From: Dehalococcoidia bacterium
Lineage (GTDB): Bacteria; Chloroflexota; Dehalococcoidia; Tepidiformales; Tepidiformaceae
Length of the DNA stretch: 64,000 nt
Direction: 5' to 3'
Assembly (NCBI GenBank): GCA_003104995.1
Contig: PQAO01000024.1
Coordinates: forward strand, 62,001 to 126,000
Numbering within the stretch: the stretch's first letter is position 1; every line of letters begins with the position of its first letter. The notes under the pieces are model-generated. The model did not search any database. It saw nothing but the letters and a program-made list of their open reading frames with translations, and was not told where the DNA came from. Positions 52,662-60,478 of the stretch are shown piece by piece. The position numbers were made by a program, and so were the translations under genes.

Positions 52662-53462
52662 TCAGGCGGCCTGGCGGAGCATGGCGAGCATGGTCTGCTG
52701 GAAGCGGACGCGCTTATCGGTATCACGGATTTCGCCGCTGATGCGTTCGGCCAGCGAGGCGACGGCGTCGCGCGGGAGCGTGGCACGGGTGAAGCCGAGA
52801 TCTTCGACCGCGTCATCGATGATGATTTCGGCGAGCGGGCCGAGGGCAAGAGCGACGGCGCCAGTGAGCGCCTGGAAAAACTGGGCGCCGGCAAGCTGGC
52901 GGACCGGGGCCGGGGCAGCCTGGGGCGCGGTGAGGTCGATGAGCCCGGCGAGCCGGAGGCGGTAGAGACGGCGGACGGCCTCGAAGTCATCGACGCCCAG
53001 GCCGGCGGCGATGCTGGCTGCGGTGGCCTGCCCGTCGATGAGCGCGAGGACTTCCCAGTCCATCGCTTCGATGGTGACCGACGGGGCCGGGGCCTTGCGG
53101 ACGAGCCGGGGGAGGGTATCCATGGAGGGGATGACGCGGCGCATGGCCTCTCGCTCACCGGCGGCGCGAGCAGAATCGGCGAGGAGCGCGTCGAGGGGTT
53201 TGTCGATGGTACGGTCGGGGGGCGGCACGCCTGGCTCGAAGCGGAACTGGCCGTTGGGCCAGGCGACGAGCCGAAGAAAGGCCTGCTCTCCCCAGTGTGG
53301 ACCGGACTCGGCATGGACGACCGCGCCGCCGGCCAGGTAGATATCGGCCGTATCGAGACCGGAGGTGAGCTCGAGGCGGCCGTTCTGGCCACCCGCCGCG
53401 AGCATCTTGAGCAGGTCGGCAAGCGGCAACTGGGCCAGGCTCCCGGTCAATCCTTCAGGCAT
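52662..53462 (-). CDS. DUF4388 (PATAN-like) protein A
   Basis: The 266-residue protein starts with a DUF4388 domain: LTGSLAQLPLADLLKMLAAGGQNGRLELTS, IYLAGGAVVHAESGPHWGEQAFLRLVAWPNGQFRFEPG (shown across two strands). A winged-helix-like segment (about 130-175, MDWEVLALIDGQATAASIAAGLG) and a helical C-terminus follow. DUF4388 domains are associated with two-component and GTPase-type signalling and are thought to mediate protein interactions. It is the last gene of the HAMP-roadblock cluster. Confidence 0.83.
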   Translation of the reverse strand: MPEGLTGSLAQLPLADLLKMLAAGGQNGRLELTSGLDTADIYLAGGAVVHAESGPHWGEQAFLRLVAWPNGQFRFEPGVPPPDRTIDKPLDALLADSARAAGEREAMRRVIPSMDTLPRLVRKAPAPSVTIEAMDWEVLALIDGQATAASIAAGLGVDDFEAVRRLYRLRLAGLIDLTAPQAAPAPVRQLAGAQFFQALTGAVALALGPLAEIIIDDAVEDLGFTRATLPRDAVASLAERISGEIRDTDKRVRFQQTMLAMLRQAA

Positions 53463-53495
53463 GATGTCCCTCCCTTGCGCCCGGACTGGGGCGCG

Positions 53496-53945
53496 TTAGC
53501 TCCCACGCGATTGGATGATGGCCCAGGAGCTCCACGAGCCCTGGTCGAGGGCGGCGCGGCTTACCAGCGACGAACGCTCGGCGCGGTGGCGCTGCAACCG
53601 CTTCTGGGCGGCGTTGTCCCTCTGCCAGCCCCCGATGACCACGTCCGCGCTCATGCGGACCATGGCCATGCTGGTATCGGGCTGGCAGACGACAAACAGG
53701 ACAGCATCTCCGATGTCCTGGGCGAGAAGGCGCCAGCCGTCGTAGACAAACTCGATCTTCGAAGCCGGCTGGCCGGCGGTTTCGAGGGCGACGAACGCGC
53801 GGCCGACTTCCCGGCCGATGGTGTTCATTGTCACGGTGGCGAGGACGGCCGGGTCGGAGCTCACGATCACGTCGCCGCGGTTGTCGCAGAGAAACGACCC
53901 ACCGACACCGGGCACCGTACTGATCTGCTCCAGTTCCTTTTCCAT
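53496..53945 (-). CDS. Roadblock/LC7-like protein A
   Basis: The 149-residue protein has a roadblock/LC7 fold pattern: the helix ELEQISTVPGVGGSFLCDNRGDVIVSS, a paired helix with TMNTIGREVGRAFVALET, and KIEFVYDGWRLLAQDIGDAVLFVVCQ strands. Such proteins (MglB type) act as GTPase-activating or scaffolding partners of small Ras-like GTPases. No GTPase is encoded in this operon. A helical C-terminal tail of about 45 residues is extra. Confidence 0.75.
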   Translation of the reverse strand: MEKELEQISTVPGVGGSFLCDNRGDVIVSSDPAVLATVTMNTIGREVGRAFVALETAGQPASKIEFVYDGWRLLAQDIGDAVLFVVCQPDTSMAMVRMSADVVIGGWQRDNAAQKRLQRHRAERSSLVSRAALDQGSWSSWAIIQSRGS

Positions 53946-53957
53946 GCCGACCTCTAT

Positions 53958-54992
53958 TCAGGCAACGAGTTCGATGAAGTCATCGCGGAGGCCAAACCGG
54001 TCAACGACGGGTGCGTGCTTTTCGCTGAGGCCTTCGAGCCGGGCGCGGACCCGTTGTTCGAGGTCGGAGCGCTTGAGCTGGAAGGCGAGCTTGGAGACGG
54101 TGTCGCTGAGGCAGTCGCCGAGCGCCTTGCTGAAATCGTCGGGAAGGGGACCGTCGAACTCGATGTGCGAGCCGGTGTACTCGAACTCCGCGGCGAACGG
54201 ATCCAGGAACGGATAGGTGACAGCCCGGGAGACAAGGACCTCTTTGAAGGCAAGCGAGAAGCGGCCGGGACGGGAGAGGCCGTCGGCGACCGCTTCGACG
54301 CCGGCGAGCACTTCGTCCCAGAAGGCGAGGAGCGCCTCGCGGTGGGATTCCTGGGCTGAGCCCGGGGCCGCGGGACGAGAGGCGGAAGCGCCCGGCGCCG
54401 ATTCCGCTTCGACGAAGACGTTGAAGGAGCCGCCGGTGGCGCCGACCATCTGGACGATCGCGTTGAGCGCCTCCTGGCCGGCAACAAACTCGGATTGCGT
54501 GGAGAGGACGCTTTCGACCGGTTCGCCGGCCGAGAGGTAGATCACGCCGGCGCCCATGCCGTCGGACACCTGGACCTCCACGTATCCGGTGAGGCCGTCG
54601 GTCCGGAGCTTGGCGATGAGCCGGTCGAGGCTGGTGAAGGCGCTGGTGAGGTCTTTGTAGAGGGGCCTGCTATCCATCAGGCGGTGGAGGAGCAGCACCA
54701 CATCCGGGAAGGCGGAGAAGACGTTGACGATGCCGTCCTTCTCGGCTGCGCGGGCACAGATGGCGCGGACGGCGGGGGCCCCGGTGATGCGGCCGGTGGC
54801 AGCCTCTTCGCAGGCGTTGACGATTTCACCTTCGGAAACGAGCAGTGTGCCGGTGTAGCCGGCGAAGGTGAGCTCCACGTAGCCGGTCAGTCTGCGGGCC
54901 TTGAGATCCGCGAGGAGCGCCTCGAACGAGGTGAACGAGGTGTTCAGGTTGGCATAGATGGTCCGGTCCTTGGGGAACATCATCTTGATCAT
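53958..54992 (-). CDS. Double DUF4388-like protein B
   Basis: The 344-residue protein has two related modules: YANLNTSFTSFEALLADL through VSEGEIVNACEE (about 12-62) and YKDLTSAFTSLDRLIAKL through YLSAGEPVESVL (about 108-155). Both follow the DUF4388-like pattern TGYVE(L/V). The third part (about 200-344) is an alpha-rich domain of unknown family. The ATG overlaps the stop of the roadblock gene upstream (ATGA), so translation is coupled; ATG codons 3 and 4 codons later are alternatives. Confidence 0.8.
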   Translation of the reverse strand: MIKMMFPKDRTIYANLNTSFTSFEALLADLKARRLTGYVELTFAGYTGTLLVSEGEIVNACEEAATGRITGAPAVRAICARAAEKDGIVNVFSAFPDVVLLLHRLMDSRPLYKDLTSAFTSLDRLIAKLRTDGLTGYVEVQVSDGMGAGVIYLSAGEPVESVLSTQSEFVAGQEALNAIVQMVGATGGSFNVFVEAESAPGASASRPAAPGSAQESHREALLAFWDEVLAGVEAVADGLSRPGRFSLAFKEVLVSRAVTYPFLDPFAAEFEYTGSHIEFDGPLPDDFSKALGDCLSDTVSKLAFQLKRSDLEQRVRARLEGLSEKHAPVVDRFGLRDDFIELVA

Positions 54993-55408
54993 CTCCTCGT
55001 GGCGGTATTGGGGGTGAGTGCGTGGCGGCGAAGCACCTGGGCGATTGCCGGCAGGATGGCGGCGGAGCGGCCACTGGCCACGGCGAGGGCAATGTAGGTC
55101 TGCCCCGCGACGCCGCAAATGAGCCTGTCGATGGCGCCAGGGCCCGAGATGAGCACATGGTCGAGGCGGCTGCCGGCGAGCTGGCGGCCCATGCCGCGGA
55201 GGTCGCCATCAACCGGGAGTGCCTCCGCGCGGAGGGCCACGAAACTGGCGAGGGCAGCATCGCGCGCCGGTTCGGTCGAGCCGGATGCCGCGAGGGCCGT
55301 ACCGGCGGCGTCGCAGACGAGGGCCGACCGCACGCCATCGATGGCGGCAACTGCCGAGGCGAGCCGTGACGCCACGGCCCGATCCAGGGTTGCAGTTGAA
55401 GTCGCCAT
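54989..55408 (-). CDS. Roadblock/LC7-like protein B
   Basis: The 139-residue protein repeats the roadblock layout: LASAVAAIDGVRSALVCDAAGTALAASG, a helix DAALASFVALRAEAL, then LDHVLISGPGAIDRLICGVAGQTYIALAVASG. The ATG giving MATSTATLD has GGAGG 8 nt upstream, which favours it over an ATG five codons earlier. It lies 34 bp after the HAMP sensor gene and overlaps the next gene. With roadblock A it could form a homo- or heterodimer. Confidence 0.72.
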   Translation of the reverse strand: MATSTATLDRAVASRLASAVAAIDGVRSALVCDAAGTALAASGSTEPARDAALASFVALRAEALPVDGDLRGMGRQLAGSRLDHVLISGPGAIDRLICGVAGQTYIALAVASGRSAAILPAIAQVLRRHALTPNTATRR

Positions 55409-55442
55409 CTCGTCGGCCTCCATGTGATTACGCTACTTCCGC

Positions 55443-56669
55443 TCAGGCCGCGGCCCGGCGCTGGCGCAGCCGCTCGATGGCGGAGCGCAGGCTGGCCTGC
55501 ATGCGGCGGAGCGATTCGGCGAGCTGGCCGACCTCGTTGCGTCCTTCGACGTCGATGTCGACATCGAGTTCGCCAAGGCTCATGCGGTCCGCGACTTCGG
55601 CGAGGTGCTTGAGCGGGCGCGTGATGGTGGCCGAGATGAAGACGGCGAGGGCGAGGGCGAGCGTGACGATGAGGGCGGCGGCACTGCCGTAGGTCACGAA
55701 TTCCTGCTGGGCCTCGCTGGTGCGCTCGGCGAACCGGGCATCGAGCGTCTCCTGGGCGGCCGCGAGCAGCTGGTTGGACGTGTCGATGGCGCTGCCGCCC
55801 AGGAGGAAGTATCCCTCGGCCCCGGTGGGCGAGAGGGCGGCGGCTTCGATGATGCCAGTGCTGGTGGAGTCGGCGAAGACAGAGCGCGACGTTTCGGCGC
55901 GGCGGGCAATGGGGCGGAGGGTGGCCTCGAAGTCGGGGTTCGCGCGCATGGCGGTTTCGAGGGAGCGGGCGAGCGCATCGGCGTGGGCGGCGGCGATGCT
56001 CATCTGGGCGGTGAGGAACTGCTTCTGTTCGGCGGTGGCGGCGAGGCCCTGGCGCGAAATGAGCGCGGCCGTGCCATAGCTACGGGACTGGGAGAGCGCC
56101 TCGGTGAGCCGTGGGAGGGAGTCGGTGAGGGCGATGATGACACTGCGGCCATCGAGGTCGGGGTCGAGGACGAGCTTCGACTCGATGGCGACGGTGGAGA
56201 GGAGGGGGAAGATGCCCTGTTGGATGATGCGCGTGTGGGCGTCGTTTGCTTCGGTCGCGCTGGACTGCATTTCCTTGACCTTCGGCCACTCGGCGTTGAG
56301 GAACTGGACGAGGGCGGATGTCTGGAAATCTTCGCCGTGGCGGGAGTCGAGGTCGTTGATGACGGCAAGAGCCGAGTCGGCGGCGGCGGCGGTGCGGACC
56401 ATATTGTCGCGGGAGAACTCGTCACCGCTGAGGACGCGCTGGACGAGCCCGCGATGGACCTGGACTTCGCGGAGGAAGGGGATGATGGCGGAGACATAGT
56501 CGAGGCCATCGGCTTCGGCACTTGCCTGGTCCTGGGTATCGGCCCTCTGCTGGTACTGGACGAACAGAAGCGCCGCGATGGGCAGCGCAAGCACGACCAC
56601 GATCAGGCCGAGTTTGCTGGAGATCCCGAGGTTCGCGATAGCGGAAAAGCCGGGCAAGTGACGTCGCAT
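55443..56669 (-). CDS. Nitrate-sensor-like/HAMP membrane sensor lacking an output domain
   Basis: The 408-residue protein has TM1 (residues 18-38), a long extracytoplasmic helical domain (about 39-320) with the FLREVQVHRGLVQRVLSGD pattern of NIT-type sensors, TM2 (about 325-347) and a HAMP domain (348-400, ITRPLKHLAEVADRMSLGELDV). The protein ends right after HAMP; no kinase, methyl-accepting or cyclase domain follows. GGAGGG lies just before the ATG. It should signal by contact to the roadblock/DUF4388 proteins of the same operon. Confidence 0.87.
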   Translation of the reverse strand: MRRHLPGFSAIANLGISSKLGLIVVVLALPIAALLFVQYQQRADTQDQASAEADGLDYVSAIIPFLREVQVHRGLVQRVLSGDEFSRDNMVRTAAAADSALAVINDLDSRHGEDFQTSALVQFLNAEWPKVKEMQSSATEANDAHTRIIQQGIFPLLSTVAIESKLVLDPDLDGRSVIIALTDSLPRLTEALSQSRSYGTAALISRQGLAATAEQKQFLTAQMSIAAAHADALARSLETAMRANPDFEATLRPIARRAETSRSVFADSTSTGIIEAAALSPTGAEGYFLLGGSAIDTSNQLLAAAQETLDARFAERTSEAQQEFVTYGSAAALIVTLALALAVFISATITRPLKHLAEVADRMSLGELDVDIDVEGRNEVGQLAESLRRMQASLRSAIERLRQRRAAA

Positions 56670-56855
56670 GTTCCCTCCAAGGTGGCCCGGGCGCAGTGTG
56701 AAAGGGGATCCCGGGCAAGGCCGGGCGCGCAATTGCCCGGCAAATCCCTGCTATTTCCAGAATCGACGCCCGGCGTACACGCATAAGGTGGCAAGTGCGT
56801 GGCGTAGCGGGCGCAGGAGCGGTAGCAGTGATCGGCGGGGCGCCGGGAGCGGCAG

Positions 56856-57125
56856 TCAGCCGTGGAGGTAGGTGTCCGGGAGCATCTCGGTCACTTCAGA
56901 GACTTCATCGCAAGGGATGCGCGAAACGCGGGCGTGTTCTTCCAGCTGCTCGGCGTTCACAGCTTCGTAAATGCAATCCAGGCGGCCGCCGAACCTGTCC
57001 CAATAGGAGCGGACCCACTTGAGGCCGGGGAACTGGGGGGCGCAAACGATCGCCCTGAACGATGCCGCATCGAGGTCTTCCTGAGAGATTTCTCCGACAT
57101 CGCGGCGAATCCGGTACAGCGGCAT
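56856..57125 (-). CDS. DUF4242 protein
   Basis: The 89-residue protein is a DUF4242 (SCO4226-type, nickel-binding-like) domain: PLYRIRRDVGEISQEDLDAASFRA, GLKWVRSYWDRFGGRLDCIYEAVNAEQLEEHA. The core is a ferredoxin-like fold; the SYW and CIYEA segments are family hallmarks. Metal binding has been shown only for one relative. The ATG giving MPLYRIRRD starts directly at the first strand; no strong RBS. Confidence 0.85.
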   Translation of the reverse strand: MPLYRIRRDVGEISQEDLDAASFRAIVCAPQFPGLKWVRSYWDRFGGRLDCIYEAVNAEQLEEHARVSRIPCDEVSEVTEMLPDTYLHG

Positions 57126-57202
57126 TGGCCGATACTCCAATGAGATAAGGGACAGTCTAGCGTGCGGGTGCAACTTTTTTGCCGGGCGGATCGCAGGCGA
57201 AG

Positions 57203-57883
57203 CTAGATTTCCGAGGCATCGACGGGTTCGAGGACGGACTGGAGGTCGCTGGCGCGGATGCGCAGGGCGCGCTGACCAGCGAGGCGGCTCGCGCGGAGGC
57301 GGCCCGAGCGGATCCAGGCGCGGACGGTCTGGACATGGACACCGAGGTAGTCGGCTGCCTCTTCGGGCGAGTACAGCTTTTCGGGGCCGGTGGGGCTGGC
57401 TTTCTGGTCACGGGCGAAGGCCTCGACCTGCTCGGGGGTGACACCGAGTTCACCGAAGACGCGTGCGGGCAGGCCTTCCTTCCAGCGCATGAAGGCAAGG
57501 AGGTAGACGAGCTCATCGATGCGCTTGCGGCCGCTGCGGCGCGCCTCATCGGTGAGGGCGCGCGAAAAGCGGACCACATCATCGCCAAGGACGACCTTGC
57601 CGGCCGGGCCGCGCGGAAGGGTCCGTTCGACAGCGTCCTCGATCAGGCTGACGTCGATGGTGAGCGGCCCGAACTGGAAGAAGCCGAAGCGGGCGAAGCG
57701 GCGGAGAAAGACGAGGAAGTGGAGGTCGACCGTGACCTGGTTGGCGCCGAGACGGAGAGCCTCGTGGGCGCATTCAAGTCCGAGCTCTTCGAGGAATCTG
57801 TCGTTCGCCTCGCCCAGGGAAGAGGATTCAACCCACCGCAGCGTTTGTTCGCGTACATCTGGCATCCATGGCCAGTGTGACAT
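57203..57883 (-). CDS. DNA-binding protein with excisionase-type HTH
   Basis: The 226-residue protein ends with a MerR/excisionase-family HTH (about residues 165-212): KLYSPEEAADYLGVHVQTVRAWIRSGRLRASRLAGQRALRI. The N-terminal 150 residues are mainly helical, with a central block (VVRFSRALTDEARRSGRKRIDELVYLLAFMRW) that looks like a Clp-N-type helical repeat unit. It is divergent from the acyl-CoA dehydrogenase at 58 kb and may regulate it. The start ATG giving MSHWPWMPD could also be the Met seven codons in. Confidence 0.8.
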   Translation of the reverse strand: MSHWPWMPDVREQTLRWVESSSLGEANDRFLEELGLECAHEALRLGANQVTVDLHFLVFLRRFARFGFFQFGPLTIDVSLIEDAVERTLPRGPAGKVVLGDDVVRFSRALTDEARRSGRKRIDELVYLLAFMRWKEGLPARVFGELGVTPEQVEAFARDQKASPTGPEKLYSPEEAADYLGVHVQTVRAWIRSGRLRASRLAGQRALRIRASDLQSVLEPVDASEI

Positions 57884-57994
57884 GGGTCACGTAGCGGCAC
57901 AACCGCGTGCAACGTTATACGACACTAAACTCTTGAAAACGCTCTTTTTGGTGCTACGGTGTCTGGAGCTTCCAACCACAGGAGATGGGGACCC

Positions 57995-59170
57995 ATGACT
58001 GCGACGATGAGCCGCGACGTACTGACTACGGAGATGATCGACCGGTTCGGTGAACGCGCCGGGACCTACGACCGGGAGAACCGGTTCTTCAGCGAGGACT
58101 TCGAGGAACTCCGCGCGAGCGGATACCTGAAGATGGCGATCCCGGAGGGATTCGGGGGGCTTGGCTACACGCTTGCGCAGGTTTGCGAGCAGCAGCGGCG
58201 GCTGGCGTACCGGGCGCCGGCGACAGCGCTCGCAACAAACATGCACCTGTACTGGACAGGTGTAGCCGCCGACATGCGACGGATGGGCGACAGCAGCCTG
58301 GAGTGGATCCTGAAAGAAGCGGCCGCGGGCGAAGTGTTCGCCGCCGGCCATGGGGAGGCGGGCAACGACATGCCGCTGTTCCTCTCGACGGCCCGTGCCG
58401 AGAAGGTGGACGGCGGCTACCGGTATTACGGCCGCAAGCAATTCGGCAGCCTGACCCCGGTGTGGACGCGGCTCGGGATGCATGCGATGGACGCGAGCGA
58501 TCCAAAAGCGCCCCGGATCATCCACGCGTTCATGCCGCGTGATACAACCGGCTACCGCATCGAGGAGACCTGGGACACACTCGGAATGCGGGCGACCCGG
58601 AGCGACGACACGGTACTGGATGGGGCGTTCGTCCCGGACCGGTACATCGCGCGGGTGATCCCGGCGGGCCAGGCGGACCTGTTTGTGTTGAGCATTTTCG
58701 CCTGGGCCGAACCGACCTTCGCGAGCATCTACATGGGGATTGCCCGGCGCGCGATAGACCTGGCGGTGCAAACGGCGCACAAGCGGACGTCGCTCGCGCT
58801 GACGCGGCCGATGGCCTACAACCCGGAGGTCCAGCACGCCGTCGCGGAGATGACATTCGCCTTCGACGGGGCCGAGGCGCAGGTCGAGAAAGTTGCGGAC
58901 GAGTGGTCGCGCGGCGTGGACCATGGGCACGCCTGGCCCGGCAAGCTCGTCTCGGCGAAGCACAATGCTGTTGAGGCCGCGAAGCTCGTGGTGGACAAGG
59001 CGATGGCCATTTCCGGCGGCAGCGGGATGTTCAAGGGGAGCGAGCTCGAACGGCTCTACCGCGATGTCCGCTGCGGTGGATTTCACCCGGCGAGCAGTCT
59101 CCTGGCCCCGGAGATCGTGGGGAAGGTGACACTCGGGATCGACCTCGGAGAGGCGCCCCGCTGGGGGTAA
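57995..59170 (+). CDS. Acyl-CoA dehydrogenase family protein (2)
   Basis: The 391-residue flavoprotein shows the ACAD layout: FSEDFEELRASGYLKMAIPEGFGG, the LATNMHLYWTG helix, the middle domain RYYGRKQFGSLTPVWTRLGMHAM, and the C-terminal four-helix bundle with FKGSELERLYRDVRCGGFHP. CAGGAG lies 12 nt before the ATG giving MTATMSRDV. It is alone in its transcript, with a perfect 12-bp hairpin after the stop. Substrate unknown. Confidence 0.9.
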   Translation: MTATMSRDVLTTEMIDRFGERAGTYDRENRFFSEDFEELRASGYLKMAIPEGFGGLGYTLAQVCEQQRRLAYRAPATALATNMHLYWTGVAADMRRMGDSSLEWILKEAAAGEVFAAGHGEAGNDMPLFLSTARAEKVDGGYRYYGRKQFGSLTPVWTRLGMHAMDASDPKAPRIIHAFMPRDTTGYRIEETWDTLGMRATRSDDTVLDGAFVPDRYIARVIPAGQADLFVLSIFAWAEPTFASIYMGIARRAIDLAVQTAHKRTSLALTRPMAYNPEVQHAVAEMTFAFDGAEAQVEKVADEWSRGVDHGHAWPGKLVSAKHNAVEAAKLVVDKAMAISGGSGMFKGSELERLYRDVRCGGFHPASSLLAPEIVGKVTLGIDLGEAPRWG

Positions 59171-59199
59171 GCCACCGGCGCGTGTGCCGTCCTCCTGCA

Positions 59200-59230
59200 G
59201 TGGCCCCGCCGTGCGAACCGGCGGGGCCAC
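59200..59230 (+). terminator. Perfect 12-bp hairpin after acyl-CoA dehydrogenase (2)
   Basis: GTGGCCCCGCCG pairs with CGGCGGGGCCAC around a 7-nt loop, 29 bp after the stop codon. The lack of a T-run makes it a weak intrinsic terminator; it may stabilise the 3' end. Confidence 0.7.
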
Positions 59231-59268
59231 ACTGGTTGCGCGAGCAAGGGGCGAGTATTGTCGCCTCC

Positions 59269-60366
59269 ATGGTGACCCTGCTGATCAACGGCCACACGTC
59301 AGTGACCCCGGCCGGGGCCCCCGGCCCCGGGCCGTGGGTGCCTGTGAGCCAAATGGCGGCTCTGACCGGGTGGGACCTGAAGCCCGAAGGCGCGTGCCTG
59401 GGCGAGCGGTGCGTGCCGATCCCTCCGGGTCGTTCGGACGAGTTCGAACGCGAAGGCTGGTTCAATATGGCAGCGCTGGCCGCCCATCTTGGACAGCCGC
59501 TGGCCGAAGACGCGGAAACGGAGACGTGGTGCATCGGCGAAGCTCCGGCGGACCGGGCAACGGCACTGAATTCGGCGATCGCGCCCGACTTCAGGCTTCC
59601 GGACTACCGGGGGACGGAGTACACGCTCAGCCAGTTCAGGGGACGGAAGGTGTTCCTCGTTTCGTGGGCATCGTGGTGAGGATGCCGCCATGACCTGCCC
59701 GTGTGGCAGGCGCTGACCGAGGAGTTGGCCGATACCGGCCTCACAATCGTGGCGGTGGCGCTCGAGTCGCGCGGCCTCGATGCAGCCTTGCCGTACATCG
59801 AGGCCGCCAACCCGACCTACCCGTGCCTCGTCGATCGGCAGCACGTGGTGGCCGAACTGTTCGGGATGGTGAACGTGCCGACAGCCGTCTGGATCAACGA
59901 GGAGGGCCGGATCGTTAGGCCGCCGGAGCCCGCGGGGACGAACGACGCGTTCCGCAAGATGGACCCGGCGACGGGCCGGCTCGCAGCGGAAGACCGGCAG
60001 GCGCTGCGAGACGAACGGCAACGGTACCTCGATGGCGTTCGTGACTGGGCGCGCCGTGGGGATGAGTCGCCGTGGGCGCTCGACGAAGCGGTCGTCCGGA
60101 GCCGGCTCGCCCGGCCCAGGGGGGAGCATGAACTCGCCCGCGTCCACTTCCGGCTTGGCGAGCATCTCTGGGAGCTGGGGCACGGCGACCGCGCACAGGC
60201 TCACTTCGCCCAGGCAGTGCGCCTCCACCCCGAGAGCTGGGCGTACCGGCGCCAGGCGCTGGACCTGGAACAGCAAGGCAAATCCATGGGGCGGGAGTAC
60301 TGGGAGGCGGTGACCGCTCTCGGCGACCGGCACTACTACCCGCCGATCATCGCGCCCGAGAGTTAA
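59269..60366 (+). CDS. Redoxin with in-frame UGA at the active-site Cys position (probable selenoprotein)
   Basis: Read through the TGA at 59677-59679, the ORF is 365 codons, all in one frame. Residues 1-100 form an N-terminal domain (LTGWDLKPEGACLGERCVPIP). Residues 108-245 are a thioredoxin/TlpA-like domain: APDFRLPDYRGTEYTLSQFRGRKVFLVSWASW, then U137, GCRHDLPVWQALTEEL, and the cis-Pro segment GMVNVPTAVWINEEG. The C-terminal third is helical with a TPR-like unit. Close relatives have Cys where UGA stands here (WASWCGCR-type), so selenocysteine is the simplest reading. A TATTGT box ends 7 nt before the ATG. A recent nonsense mutation is the alternative. Confidence 0.78.
59680..59710 (+). promoter_or_regulatory. 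Candidate bacterial SECIS hairpin
   Basis: Starting 14 nt after the UGA, CCTGCC pairs with GGCAGG around a CGTGT loop. Distance and size fit the SelB-binding upper stem-loop of bacterial SECIS elements, and the loop contains GU. The sequence also encodes the conserved DLPVWQ, so the hairpin must be read as a double-use region. Confidence 0.5.
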
Positions 60367-60425
60367 TCGGCCCTCAGCCGAAAGGGCCCTTGCGCGGACG
60401 ACGCGGGGAGCCACAGATGGCAGAG

Positions 60426-60458
60426 CCGGCTGTGGCGCGCGCCACAAGCCGGTAGACT
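60426..60458 (+). promoter_or_regulatory. Dyad overlapping the -10 box of the F420-type oxidoreductase gene
   Basis: CCGGCTGTGGC pairs with GCCACAAGCCGG (one bulged A), and the second arm runs directly into a TAGACT -10 box (60453-60458). A GGAGG site precedes the start codon. A repressor or an RNA hairpin could act here; no partner is identifiable. Confidence 0.4.
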
Positions 60459-60478
60459 CGCGGCCACGGAGGACAGTG

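Noticed and set aside
51633-54359. A 908-codon plus-strand frame across ubiE, holin-like and DUF4388 genes
   Set aside because: It spans several unrelated minus-strand genes with recognisable motifs and encodes Gly/Asp/Glu/Arg-rich sequence, a shadow of biased codons.
59269-60366. Redoxin as two separate genes or a pseudogene
   Set aside because: There is no frame shift, the break is a single TGA exactly at an active-site Cys position, and both halves keep fold and coding bias; no start codon or RBS fits a second gene at 59700.
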